Shown here: in pieces, positions 1 to 8,119 of the stretch
Position numbering within the stretch: the stretch's first letter is position 1
Layout of the letters: each line of letters opens with the position of its first letter
Origin: Alloalcanivorax venustensis ISO4
Lineage (GTDB): Bacteria > Pseudomonadota > Gammaproteobacteria > Pseudomonadales > Alcanivoracaceae
DNA length: 64,000 nucleotides
Assembly: GCF_015356855.1 (NCBI RefSeq)
Contig: NZ_ARXR01000005.1
Location: forward strand, 62,001 to 126,000
Direction: 5' to 3'
Notes under the pieces: generated by a model
Databases searched by the model: none
What the model was told of the DNA's origin: nothing
Seen by the model: the letters and a program-made list of their open reading frames with translations, nothing else
Position numbers and translations under genes: made by a program

Positions 1-988
1 GGAACTGAACCGGGAGCGGGCGGCGGACTTCGGCCTGTCCGCCGAGGACGTGGGCCAGACCCTGCAGGCCATGTTCGCCACCCTGCAGGCCTCCACCTAT
101 GTGGATCGGGGCCGCGAGTACGATGTGCTGCTGGAAGCTAACGAAAGCGAAGCGCGGGTGCCCGACGACGTTAATCCGATTTACGTGCGCACCGACGCCG
201 GCGAGCTGGTGCCGCTGTCCAGCGTGGTGGATCTGAAAACCGTGGGCGCCTCGCCGGAACTGCGCCGGGTGGACCGGCTGCCGGCGATCACCCTGTCCGC
301 CAACATGGCCGAAGGCTACGACCTGGGCCGCGCCATCGACTTCGTGGAGCAGACCGTCAACGACACTCTGCCGCTGGAAGCGCGCCTCAGCTACAAGGGC
401 ATGGCGGAGGAATTCACCGAGGCGTCGTCGGCGATCTTCATCACCTTCGGGCTGGCCCTGCTGATCGTCTTCCTGGTGCTGGCGGCGCAATTCGAAAGCT
501 GGATCCACCCGCTGATCATCATGCTCACGGTGCCGCTGGCCATCGCCGGCGCGATTCTGGCGCTGCGGGTCACCGGCAACAGCCTGAACATCTACAGCCA
601 GATCGGTATGATCATGCTGCTCGGCCTGATGGCGAAGAACGGCATTCTGATCGTCGAGTTCGCCAACCAGCTTCGGGATCAGGGTTACAGCGTGGCCGAG
701 GCGGCCTACCAGGGCGCCATCATCCGCTTCCGGCCGGTGTTGATGACCGGGGTGTCGACCATCTTCGGCGCCGTGCCTTTGGTGCTGGCCACCGGCGCCG
801 GCGCGGAAAGCCGCATCACCATCGGCGTGGTGATTCTCGGTGGTCTGTTGTTCGCCACCGTGCTCACCCTGTTTATTATTCCGGTGCTGTACGCCTGGCT
901 GGCGCCCTACGCCAAATCCGCCGACGCCGTGAAACATCAATTGGAACAGGAGCTGCCCGGTGCACCGCGACAGTCCCCCGCCTCTTGA
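1..988 (+). CDS. RND efflux transporter permease, 3' fragment
   Basis: This is the C-terminal part of a resistance-nodulation-division (AcrB/MexB-type) inner-membrane pump. The reading frame is open from base 2 and the gene starts upstream of the window. About 329 residues are visible: the end of the periplasmic porter region, then the last membrane helices with the family motifs AAQFESW, GLMAKNGILIVEFANQ and FRPVLMTGVSTIFGA. These motifs belong to the helix 10-12 segment of HAE1-type pumps. The family expels drugs, detergents or solvents by proton antiport together with a membrane-fusion protein and an outer-membrane channel, neither of which is in view. The 3' end overlaps the next gene by 29 bases. 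The substrate cannot be read from this fragment. Confidence 0.93.
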   Translation, partial: ELNRERAADFGLSAEDVGQTLQAMFATLQASTYVDRGREYDVLLEANESEARVPDDVNPIYVRTDAGELVPLSSVVDLKTVGASPELRRVDRLPAITLSANMAEGYDLGRAIDFVEQTVNDTLPLEARLSYKGMAEEFTEASSAIFITFGLALLIVFLVLAAQFESWIHPLIIMLTVPLAIAGAILALRVTGNSLNIYSQIGMIMLLGLMAKNGILIVEFANQLRDQGYSVAEAAYQGAIIRFRPVLMTGVSTIFGAVPLVLATGAGAESRITIGVVILGGLLFATVLTLFIIPVLYAWLAPYAKSADAVKHQLEQELPGAPRQSPAS

Positions 989-1634
989 ATACGAACTGGT
1001 GCGCAGCCGGCGGCGCTCTCTGGAAGTGCGGGTGCGCGTGGACGGCAGTGTGCAGGTGCGCGCTCCACTAAAACTGGCTGCCTACCGGGTGGAAGCCTTC
1101 GTGGACTCACGCCGGGACTGGATCCGTGATCAGCAGCAACGCATGGCGGCCCGGCCCCGGGTGCGCTGGCGCGACGGCGACCCCTGCCAGTACCTGGGTG
1201 AGCCGCTCACCCTGCGCGTCGCCGCCGCCGCCAGGGCGCGGGTGGCACGCCACGGCGACGAACTCCACGTGGGCGTGCCCGACCCCCACGACGAAGCCGC
1301 CGTCAGCCACGCCGTGCACGAGTGGTGGCGCGGGCTGGCGCGGACCCGCTTCCAGGAGAGCATCGAACGGCAGTTTCCCTGGTTCGCGGAACGGGGCCAC
1401 CGGCTGCCGGTGCTGCGGGTGAAAAAGATGCGCAGCCGCTGGGGCTCGTTGTCCCGGCGCGGCTACATCAACCTGAGCCTGGCACTGATGCAGTACCCGC
1501 CGGCGGTGATCGACTATGTGGTGATGCACGAGCTTTGCCATCTGGAATACATGCACCACGGCCCCGCCTTCCACGCCTTGATGGACCGCCGGATGCCGGA
1601 CTGGCCGGCCCGCAAGCGGCGCCTGGACGGCTGA
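960..1634 (+). CDS. YgjP-like M48-type zinc metallopeptidase (DUF45)
   Basis: This encodes 224 residues starting at GTG, with an AGGAG Shine-Dalgarno seven bases upstream inside the end of the RND gene, so it is probably translationally coupled. The C-terminal half holds the zinc-binding HELCH motif (residues 190-194), followed by a third histidine in GPAFH, with the typical MRSRWGSLS segment before it. This layout is that of the YgjP/WLM-like metallopeptidase family (UPF0758/DUF45), small cytoplasmic proteins whose substrates are mostly unknown. No signal peptide is visible. The family call is firm; a cellular role cannot be assigned. Confidence 0.85.
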   Translation: MHRDSPPPLEYELVRSRRRSLEVRVRVDGSVQVRAPLKLAAYRVEAFVDSRRDWIRDQQQRMAARPRVRWRDGDPCQYLGEPLTLRVAAAARARVARHGDELHVGVPDPHDEAAVSHAVHEWWRGLARTRFQESIERQFPWFAERGHRLPVLRVKKMRSRWGSLSRRGYINLSLALMQYPPAVIDYVVMHELCHLEYMHHGPAFHALMDRRMPDWPARKRRLDG

Positions 1635-1646
1635 GGTTTTACCCTT

Positions 1647-2465
1647 GTGGGCTATCTGTTCGGCATGTACCGCAAACTTTCTCGTTCCTTCGGCGGCGCG
1701 TTTACCGGCAAAAGCCTGGATTTCGGCGGCAGTGTCCTGCGGCCGGAAGCCACCGGCTACGGTTTGATCTACTTCCTGCAGAGCATGCTGACGCACCAGA
1801 ACGAAAGCCTGAGCGACAAGACCGTGGCGGTGTCCGGCGCCGGCAACGTGGCCCGGCACGCCGCCGCCAAGGCGCTCGAGGAAGGCGCCACCGTGGTCAC
1901 CCTGTCCGATTCCCGTGGCACCGTGCACGCCGGTAAGGGCCTGGATGAAAAACATCTCGAGGCGGTCGCCCGCATCAAGGCGGACGGCGGCGGCCTGGAC
2001 CGGCTCGCCGACGACTTTGACGACGTCGATCATTATCAGGGTGAGCGCCCCTGGCGGTTCGACTGTGAGGTGGCGCTGCCCTGCGCCACCGAGAACGAAC
2101 TGGATGAAGACGACGCCCGGCGACTGCTGGACAACGGCTGCCGGTGGCTGGCGGAAGGTGCCAATATGCCGTGCACCGCGGCGGCGGTGGCGGTGTTCCA
2201 GGACAGCGAGGTGTTCTACGCGCCGGGTAAGGCGGCCAACGCGGGCGGCGTGGCGGTGAGCGGCCTGGAAATGAGCCAGAACAGCCGCCGGGAATCCTGG
2301 TCCGCCGGCGAGGTGGACCGGCGGTTGCGCGACATCATGGAGCGCATCCACCGCCAATGTCTGGAACATGGCGGCGATGACACCCGTCCGGACTATCTCA
2401 CCGGCGCCAGTGTCGCCGGCTTCCAGCGCGTGGCGCGGGCGATGCTGGGACAGGGCATTATCTAG
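1647..2465 (+). pseudogene. gdhA: 5'-truncated NADP-type glutamate dehydrogenase (C-terminal half)
   Basis: The 272 residues match only the C-terminal, nucleotide-binding half of the roughly 447-residue hexameric glutamate dehydrogenase. Recognisable family blocks are FTGKSLDFGGS, RPEATGYG, VSGAGNVA, ALPCATENELD, AEGANMP and PGKAANAGGVAVSGLEM. The homology begins abruptly at GYLFGMY, and the first 175 or so residues, with the catalytic and glutamate-binding lysines and aspartate, are absent. Upstream in the same frame lie only four codons and then the TGA stop of the metallopeptidase gene. The open frame is otherwise intact. I read it as a deletion remnant that cannot be catalytic. The alternative is an expressed Rossmann-only protein, which I think unlikely. 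Confidence 0.82.
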
Positions 2466-2483
2466 CCCGGCGTCAGGCCGGGC
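2465..2483. terminator. GC-rich hairpin between convergent genes
   Basis: Seven-base arms GCCCGGC and GCCGGGC enclose a five-base loop, exactly where the gdhA relic and the convergent GST-like gene end. There is no T-run on either strand, so it is at best a weak bidirectional terminator. Confidence 0.35.
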
Positions 2484-3564
2484 GCACGGTGAGCTTGTGC
2501 TGGGCCAGGCGCGGCGGGTCCGGGAAGTCGATCAGCGCCTCGGCGCCGATATCGCGCAGGAACGTATCCGCCCGGCGGCGGCTGTCCGCGTCCAGGCCGT
2601 TCAGGTGGTCGCGCACCCGCTGGATCATCCACAGGCTGTAGGGGCGGATGATACGGCTGCCTTCGCGGCCCTCCAGGGTAAAGGCGTGACTGCCCAGCGC
2701 CCGGGGCAGGGTCTCGCCGGGGTGTTCCGCCATCCAGGCGCGCACGTGATGGGCCACGTCCACCATCGCCGGCAACATTTCCCTGGCCAGGCGCTTGAGC
2801 ACCGGCAGCAGGGTTTCCGGGATGCGGTCGTTGTCGTCCAGCGGGGCGCGCAGGCCGCCGGGCTCGAAATGCAATTGCTCCACCCAGCGTGCCACGTTCG
2901 GCGCCCGTTCGCGCATCAGTTTGCCGGCCGTGGGGTCGCGGTACAGGTGGGCGTAGAGCGGCCCGATCAGGCCGAAATCCGCGATCGTCGCCTGGCTGCC
3001 CAGCAGGGCCGGGTGCTCGGCGAAATGGGCGTCCAGCTCGGCGAGCAGGTTCTCGTAGGCGGTCTCCACCGCGGGCACCATGTCCTCGGTGGCGCCCAGC
3101 AGGGTGGCCGCCTTGGAGAACGGCACCGCCAGTTTCTGGCCGATGGCCAGCTGGTTTTCCGCGGACTCGTCGGGGGCGTTCATGGCGCCGAATTCCGCCA
3201 TCGCCCAGTCGCGGTCGTAGAACCACCGGTAATGCATGGCCGGAATCACCAGCCACTCGTCCCCGTAGGCTTCCAGCATCAGCGCCACCAGCTTGCGCAA
3301 CGGCGTGGCCGGGTGCAGCGTCGGGCCGTCGTCGGTTCGCGCCGGTTCCAGGGTTTCGATGATCACCGTGCTGTCCTGGAGGATGCGACCGTTCCCATCG
3401 CGCAGCACCGGGATCACCGGCGCGCCCACCGCCGGCACGATCACCTGGCGGTAGACGTCGGCGGTGGAGAGTACCTCCTCGAACGGTATCGCGGCCCAGC
3501 GCAGGTAGGCGCGGACTTTTCCGGTGAAGTAACTGACTTCGGCCCCGTACAGCGTGGTGGTCAT
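2473..3564 (-). CDS. Glutathione S-transferase-like protein
   Basis: This encodes a 363-residue cytoplasmic protein. The N-terminal 80 residues form a thioredoxin-like GST domain (start MTTTLYGAEVSYFTGKVRAYL, then GAPVIPVLRDGNG and the glutathione-contact-like LQDSTVI segment). The long C-terminal part is helical and resembles the GST C-terminal domain with an extension. I chose the ATG at 3564 because AGGAA lies upstream and because the alternative start at 3612 would place the cold-shock gene's terminator inside the coding region. The family includes dehydrogenase-like and stress-related GSTs. The substrate is unknown, and the gene stands alone on its strand. Confidence 0.75.
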   Translation of the reverse strand: MTTTLYGAEVSYFTGKVRAYLRWAAIPFEEVLSTADVYRQVIVPAVGAPVIPVLRDGNGRILQDSTVIIETLEPARTDDGPTLHPATPLRKLVALMLEAYGDEWLVIPAMHYRWFYDRDWAMAEFGAMNAPDESAENQLAIGQKLAVPFSKAATLLGATEDMVPAVETAYENLLAELDAHFAEHPALLGSQATIADFGLIGPLYAHLYRDPTAGKLMRERAPNVARWVEQLHFEPGGLRAPLDDNDRIPETLLPVLKRLAREMLPAMVDVAHHVRAWMAEHPGETLPRALGSHAFTLEGREGSRIIRPYSLWMIQRVRDHLNGLDADSRRRADTFLRDIGAEALIDFPDPPRLAQHKLTVRPA

Positions 3565-3598
3565 GGTCTGGTTCCTGGTTCCGTTTTTGGCGGGCAAG

Positions 3599-3623
3599 AA
3601 AAAACCCCGCATGAAGCGGGGTT
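3599..3623 (-). terminator. Rho-independent terminator of the cold-shock gene
   Basis: On the minus strand AACCCCGC, a short loop and GCGGGGTT are followed by a run of Ts. It lies about 20 bases past the cold-shock gene stop and ends before the downstream GST-like start. Confidence 0.75.
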
Positions 3624-3645
3624 CTTCCCGGACGTTGAGGTCGTC

Positions 3646-3849
3646 TTATTCGCCGACGACGTTCGCGGCCTGCGGTCCCTTGGGACCTTGCTGAATGTCG
3701 AAAGTGACTTTCTGACCTTCCGCCAGAGTGCGGAAGCCCGAGCCGTTGATCGCGCTGAAATGCACGAACACATCCGCGCCACCGTCATCCTGGGAAATAA
3801 AGCCGAAACCCTTGGATTCGTTGAACCATTTCACGGTACCAGTAGCCAT
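3646..3849 (-). CDS. CspA-family cold-shock protein
   Basis: This encodes 67 residues of a single cold-shock (OB-fold) domain that binds single-stranded RNA and DNA and melts mRNA secondary structure. Both nucleic-acid-binding motifs are present: KGFGFI (RNP1) and VFVHF (RNP2). The start [10 protein letters not shown] is the canonical one for the family; an in-frame extension upstream has no family similarity. The gene is monocistronic, with a strong terminator and an unusually long upstream leader. Whether it is cold-inducible or constitutive cannot be told from the sequence. Confidence 0.95.
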   Translation of the reverse strand: MATGTVKWFNESKGFGFISQDDGGADVFVHFSAINGSGFRTLAEGQKVTFDIQQGPKGPQAANVVGE

Positions 3850-4030
3850 TGAATCAATACCTCGAAAAAACTGAACATAGGGTGTTGCTTGCAAACCAGG
3901 AGGGGGTGTTCGGAGACTTCTTGGGCTTCACGCGAAGGAAGGCAACTACCAAAACCAACCACTGCCAAATCTGCAGCAATTTGACTTTACTACCCTTTTT
4001 TGCGCCGTTCCAAGCCTTTTTTTGTTAAAC
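3850..4030 (-). promoter_or_regulatory. Long 5' leader and probable promoter of the cold-shock gene
   Basis: About 200 bases without a gene separate the cold-shock start from the next gene. On the minus strand TTGGAA, 18 bases, then TAAAGT makes a plausible sigma70 promoter near 3985-4015. That would leave a leader of roughly 130 bases with a GAGG ribosome-binding site. Long structured leaders are typical of cspA-type mRNAs. The promoter call is by eye only. Confidence 0.4.
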
Positions 4031-4051
4031 GCGGCCGGCGTCGCGCCGGGC

Positions 4052-5425
4052 TTATTTGAACCCGGCGGCGATCTCCAGTTCGCGTATCGATTGCTCCAGA
4101 TAATCCAGCAGACGCTGCATGGACGGCAGTGTCCGGCGGCAGGCAATCAGCCCGAATTCGATCTGACCCCGGTAACTGGTCAGCGTCATGTTCAAGGCGA
4201 TGCGGTCCAGCACGATGGACACCGGGTACATGCCCTCCAGCCGCGCACCGTTCCAGTACAGCGGCTCGCGCGGCCCCGGCACGTTGGAAATAATCACGTT
4301 GAAGGCACGCCATTTCGGCGCCAGGCCGGTGAGCAGATTCAAGCCGGTGGGCGCCATGCTGAGCGCGGTGAAATTAAGAATTTCTTCCGGGCTCATTTGC
4401 GAGAAACGCTTCTTCGCCTCGCGCACCGACGCCTGCACCACACGCAGACGGTTGGCCGGGTCGCAGATGTGCGTGCCCAGGTTGGCGAGGATCATCGCGA
4501 TCTGGTTGCCGCCGGCGCTGTCGTCCTTGCGCAGGGACATCGGCACCATGGCGATCAGCGGGCGGTCGGGCAGGGCGTTCTGGCTGATCAGGTATTCCCG
4601 CAGCGCGTGCCCGCACATGCTCAGCACCACATCGTTGAGGGTGCAGTTAAAGGCGCCGGACAAACGCTTGAGGCGATCCAGCGAATAACTCTGCGCCGCG
4701 AACCGCCGGGACCCGGTGATGCACTGGTTCAGAATGGTGTCCGGGGCCTGGAAGATGGAAACGAAATTGGGGTCGTCCTTGGCCTTCTGGGTAACGCTGT
4801 AGATCTCCCGGGCGAGCGCCGGCACCGTGGCGATCTGGCGGCTGGCGCCAGTGGTCAGACGGGCCAGGCTGCTGACCGCGTCCACCGGGTTGCTGGGCAG
4901 GCCCCGGCCGCGCTTCTTCGGCTTGTAGGCCCACACCGGCGGCAGATCCCGCTCTTCCGGGTCCGGCGACAGCGCGCGCATGCCCATGCGCATGGCGGAG
5001 ATACCGTCCACCACCGAGTGGTGCACCTTGGTATACAGCGCGAACTGACGGCCGCGGATGCCCTCGATCAGATGGGCTTCCCATAGTGGCCGCTCCCGGT
5101 CCAGCAGGTTGGAGTGCTCCGCGGACACCAGCGACAGCAGCTCACGGATGCGACCGGGTTTGGGCAGCGCTTCATGGCGGAAATGGTGATCCATGTCGAA
5201 CTGCTGGTCTTCCATCCACTGGTACTGGCCGAAGCGGCGGGTCAGGCGCTGGTTGAAGGGCGGTTCCGGCGAGGAATACTCGCGGATCGAGCGCGCCAGC
5301 TCGCTGACGTACTTGGGGCCGGCGCCCTCCGGAAATGAAAACAACTGCAGTCCCGCCACATGCATCGGCTGCTGGCGTTTCTCCAAATACAGAAACAGTT
5401 GATCCACGGGACTCAACGTTTTCAT
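4052..5425 (-). CDS. Wax ester synthase / acyl-CoA:diacylglycerol acyltransferase (AtfA1-like)
   Basis: This encodes 457 residues of a bifunctional WS/DGAT, which joins acyl-CoA to fatty alcohols or diacylglycerol to make storage wax esters and triacylglycerol. The catalytic HHSVVDG motif is at residues 135-141, with the PLW motif (113-115) before it and a CTLNDVVLSMCGHAL block later. Length and N-terminus (MKTLSPVDQLFLYLEKRQQP) agree closely with my memory of Alcanivorax borkumensis AtfA1. An AAGGGG-type ribosome-binding site precedes the ATG. The gene is monocistronic and divergent from the secreted nuclease. It is the carbon-storage outlet for the alkane and acyl-CoA genes elsewhere in the window. 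Confidence 0.95.
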   Translation of the reverse strand: MKTLSPVDQLFLYLEKRQQPMHVAGLQLFSFPEGAGPKYVSELARSIREYSSPEPPFNQRLTRRFGQYQWMEDQQFDMDHHFRHEALPKPGRIRELLSLVSAEHSNLLDRERPLWEAHLIEGIRGRQFALYTKVHHSVVDGISAMRMGMRALSPDPEERDLPPVWAYKPKKRGRGLPSNPVDAVSSLARLTTGASRQIATVPALAREIYSVTQKAKDDPNFVSIFQAPDTILNQCITGSRRFAAQSYSLDRLKRLSGAFNCTLNDVVLSMCGHALREYLISQNALPDRPLIAMVPMSLRKDDSAGGNQIAMILANLGTHICDPANRLRVVQASVREAKKRFSQMSPEEILNFTALSMAPTGLNLLTGLAPKWRAFNVIISNVPGPREPLYWNGARLEGMYPVSIVLDRIALNMTLTSYRGQIEFGLIACRRTLPSMQRLLDYLEQSIRELEIAAGFK

Positions 5426-5511
5426 GCCATCCCCTTTTTATTATGGAAAGTGGTGATTGCTTTCATATTAGCAGAGCCTTTCCGGCCTGACTGTGCCTTC
5501 CTTGTAAGAGT

Positions 5512-5527
5512 TCCAAGGTACCTTGGA
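5512..5527. promoter_or_regulatory. Perfect 16-bp palindrome between divergent atfA-like and nuclease genes
   Basis: TCCAAGGTACCTTGGA is a perfect two-fold symmetric sequence, 87 bases upstream of the acyltransferase start and 115 upstream of the nuclease start. It looks like an operator for a dimeric regulator. The regulator is not identified. Confidence 0.45.
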
Positions 5528-5641
5528 GGTTCGGGTAATGCTCGTAAAATCATGGGTTGCAAGATATCTGCCATGGTCTCGCCACCCGCCGGTCATACCC
5601 GTTCCCCAGTCTGAGACCGACATCCAAAGGCGGAGCCAGAC

Positions 5642-8053
5642 ATGAAGGCGTTATCCTGGGTAATCGCCGGCACCTTGGTGGCCGGTGGCGTTCACGCGGA
5701 CGTTCTGATCAGTGAGTATGTGGAAGGCAGCGGCTTTAACAAGGCCCTGGAGCTGTATAACGGCGGCGCCGACACCGTCAGCCTGGACGGCTACCGCCTG
5801 GAACGCTACTCCAACGGCGGCACCGACGCCTCCGGCGTGCTCGAGCTGGACGGCGAGAGCCTGGCGGCCGGGGCGGTATTGGTGATCGTCAGCAGCCAGG
5901 CCGGCGCGCCGCTGAACGGGCTTGGCGATATCAGCAGCGGCGTGATCAGCCACAACGGCGATGACGCCTATGTGCTGCGCGACGCCGACGGCGTGGTCGA
6001 CAGCTTCGGCCGTGTCGGCGAGGACCCGGGCAGCGCCTGGGGCAGCGGCGACACCACCACCGTCAACCAGACCCTGCGCCGGCTGGAAACCGTCACCACC
6101 GGCGATACCGTGATCGATGACGCCTTCGACCCCGCCGACCAGTGGCGGGCCTTTCCCGAGGATACCCTGGACGGCCTGGGCGTGTATGGCGAAGGGGCCG
6201 GTGACGGTGGCGACGACGGCGGCGATCCGCCCCCGGCGCTGGGCGCCTGCGGCGACGCCGACACACCGCTGTCGGTGGTGCAGGGCAGTGGCGCCAGCAC
6301 CCCCCTGGACGGCGAAACCGTGGTGGTGGAATCCGTGGTCAGCGCCGTCTACCCGGACCTGGACGGCTTCTTCCTGATGGAACCGGTCGCCGACCGGGAC
6401 GACAACCCGGCCACCTCGGAAGGCCTGTTCGTGTACGCCCCCGACGCGGCGGTGAACCCCGGTGAGCGGGTCCGGCTGGCGGGCACCGCCGGCGAATACT
6501 TCGAGCAGACCCAGGTGAGTCTGCAGGGGGAGCCGCTGGTCTGCGCGGTGGAGCAAACCCTGGAGCCGGTCGCCTTCACGCTGCCGTTCGCCGATTGGAG
6601 CGCCCCGGAAGCCCTGGAAGGCATGCTGGTGAATGTCAGCCAGACGCTCACCGTCACCGAGGTCTATGATCTGGCGCGTTTCGGCAGCGTGGTGCTCGCC
6701 GAAGAGCGCCAGTGGATCCCCACCCAGGTGGCGGAACCGGGCGCCCCGGCGAAGGCGGTGGCGGACCGCAACGCCCTGGGCAGTATCGTTCTTGATGACG
6801 GCCTCAACATCCAGAACCCGGAGCCGGTGCGCTATCCCGAGGGCGGTCTTGCCGCCACCAATACCTTGAGGGTGGGTGACCGGGTCGACCCGGACTTCCA
6901 CGCCGTTGTCAGCTACAGCTTTGAAGAGTGGCGGCTGCAGCCGGTGGACGAAATCACCTTCCGCGCCGCCAACCCGCGCCCGGCGGCGCCGCCCCGGGCG
7001 CCGGGCAGCAACCTGCGGGTGGCCGCCTTCAACGTGCTTAACTTCTTTAACGGCGACGGCCAGGGCGGCGGCTTCCCCACCGCCCGCGGCGCCGACAACG
7101 CCGAGGAGCTGGCGCGCCAGAAAGCCAAGCTGGTGGCGGCGCTCACCGCCCTGGACGCGGACATCATCGGTCTGATGGAAATCGAGAACGACGGCTACGG
7201 ACCGGATTCGGCGATCGCCGAACTGGCCGAGGCCCTGGGGCCGGCGTGGCGCTTCGTGGCCCACGGCGAGGCCGGGCTGGGCAGCGACGCCATCGCCGTG
7301 GGGCTGCTCTACCGCGATGATGTGGTGGCCGAGGCCGGCGAGGCGGCGACCCTGGACACCGGTGCCTTCGGCAACGAGACCAACCGCCAGCCGCTGGCGC
7401 AGAGCTTCCGCCTGCTCAACAACGACCAAGTGCTGACGCTGGTGGTGAACCACTTCAAGTCCAAGGGCAGTTGTCCGGACGACGGCGTCAACGCGGCCCA
7501 GGACGATGGCCAGAGCTGCTGGAACGCGGAGCGCACCCAGGCCGCCGAGGACCAGCTCGCCTGGCTGGCCGGGCAGCCCACCGGGGTGGCGGACGAGGAT
7601 GTTCTGGTGCTCGGCGACCTGAACGCCTATGCCCTGGAAGACCCGGTGCGGGCCTTCCAGGACCAGGGCTTCGTGGATCTGCTCACCCGCTTCCAGGGCG
7701 ACCAGGCCTACAGCTACATCTTCGACGGCGAAACCGGACATCTGGATCACGCCCTGGCCAGCCCGTCCCTGGATGCCCGGGTGGTCGACGCCGGCGCCTG
7801 GCACATCAACGCGGACGAACCCCGGGCGCTGGATTACAACCAGGACTTCAAAAGCGATCAGCAGATCGACGACTTCTTCGCCGCCGATGCCTACCGGTCG
7901 TCCGACCACGACCCGCTGCACGTCGACCTGAACCTCACCGCCGACGACGGCGAGGCGGCCCCACCGGCCGACGACGACAGCGGCGGGGGCGGCGGCCTGG
8001 GCTGGCTGTGGCTGGCCCTGGTGTTGGCCGCCGGGCGCCGCCGCCGCGCCTGA
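5642..8053 (+). CDS. ExeM/NucH-type secreted endonuclease with GlyGly-CTERM tail
   Basis: This encodes 803 residues. A signal peptide (about residues 1-19, ending VHA) leads into a lamin-tail domain (LISEYVEGSGFNKALELYN) and then a central beta-rich region. An endonuclease/exonuclease/phosphatase domain follows from about residue 458, with AAFNVLNFFN, IGLMEIENDG, VLVLGDLNAY and the catalytic SSDHDPL. The C-terminus is a Gly-rich linker, one hydrophobic helix and an Arg cluster: the GlyGly-CTERM signal that in this family is processed by rhombosortase for type II-secreted, surface-anchored proteins. ExeM/NucH enzymes cut extracellular DNA, releasing phosphate or remodelling biofilm. No rhombosortase is in the window. 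Confidence 0.9.
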   Translation: MKALSWVIAGTLVAGGVHADVLISEYVEGSGFNKALELYNGGADTVSLDGYRLERYSNGGTDASGVLELDGESLAAGAVLVIVSSQAGAPLNGLGDISSGVISHNGDDAYVLRDADGVVDSFGRVGEDPGSAWGSGDTTTVNQTLRRLETVTTGDTVIDDAFDPADQWRAFPEDTLDGLGVYGEGAGDGGDDGGDPPPALGACGDADTPLSVVQGSGASTPLDGETVVVESVVSAVYPDLDGFFLMEPVADRDDNPATSEGLFVYAPDAAVNPGERVRLAGTAGEYFEQTQVSLQGEPLVCAVEQTLEPVAFTLPFADWSAPEALEGMLVNVSQTLTVTEVYDLARFGSVVLAEERQWIPTQVAEPGAPAKAVADRNALGSIVLDDGLNIQNPEPVRYPEGGLAATNTLRVGDRVDPDFHAVVSYSFEEWRLQPVDEITFRAANPRPAAPPRAPGSNLRVAAFNVLNFFNGDGQGGGFPTARGADNAEELARQKAKLVAALTALDADIIGLMEIENDGYGPDSAIAELAEALGPAWRFVAHGEAGLGSDAIAVGLLYRDDVVAEAGEAATLDTGAFGNETNRQPLAQSFRLLNNDQVLTLVVNHFKSKGSCPDDGVNAAQDDGQSCWNAERTQAAEDQLAWLAGQPTGVADEDVLVLGDLNAYALEDPVRAFQDQGFVDLLTRFQGDQAYSYIFDGETGHLDHALASPSLDARVVDAGAWHINADEPRALDYNQDFKSDQQIDDFFAADAYRSSDHDPLHVDLNLTADDGEAAPPADDDSGGGGGLGWLWLALVLAAGRRRRA

Positions 8054-8060
8054 TCCGGCG

Positions 8061-8114
8061 TCGAGACCCTTCCCGCTTTCCGTTATCATCGGCGATTCAA
8101 CGGAACGGGAAGGG
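8061..8114 (+). promoter_or_regulatory. Promoter with a large inverted repeat before the winged-helix gene
   Basis: TCGAGA (8061-8066), 17 bases and TATCAT (8084-8089) form a plausible sigma70 promoter. An inverted repeat straddles it: the left arm 8067-8084 fills the spacer and the right arm 8099-8114 covers the start of the transcript and the Shine-Dalgarno region. Arms pair as CCCTTCCCG with CGGGAAGGG and TTCCGTT with AACGGAA, with a two-base bulge. The layout is that of an autorepressor operator. Confidence 0.45.
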
Positions 8115-8119
8115 CCCTA

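Noticed and set aside
2473-3612. A longer GST-like protein starting at 3612
   Set aside because: The extra 16 codons lie over the cold-shock terminator, and a Shine-Dalgarno sequence supports the start at 3564.
2368-3852. A plus-strand open frame through the GST-like and cold-shock genes
   Set aside because: Both minus-strand genes have recognisable domains and, for the cold-shock gene, a terminator; the plus frame has neither.
5651-8089. An 812-residue open frame on the minus strand opposite the secreted nuclease gene
   Set aside because: Its product is a low-complexity Gly/Val/His/Gln-rich protein with no domain, exactly what the antisense of a high-GC gene gives. The plus strand has a clear signal peptide and nuclease motifs.
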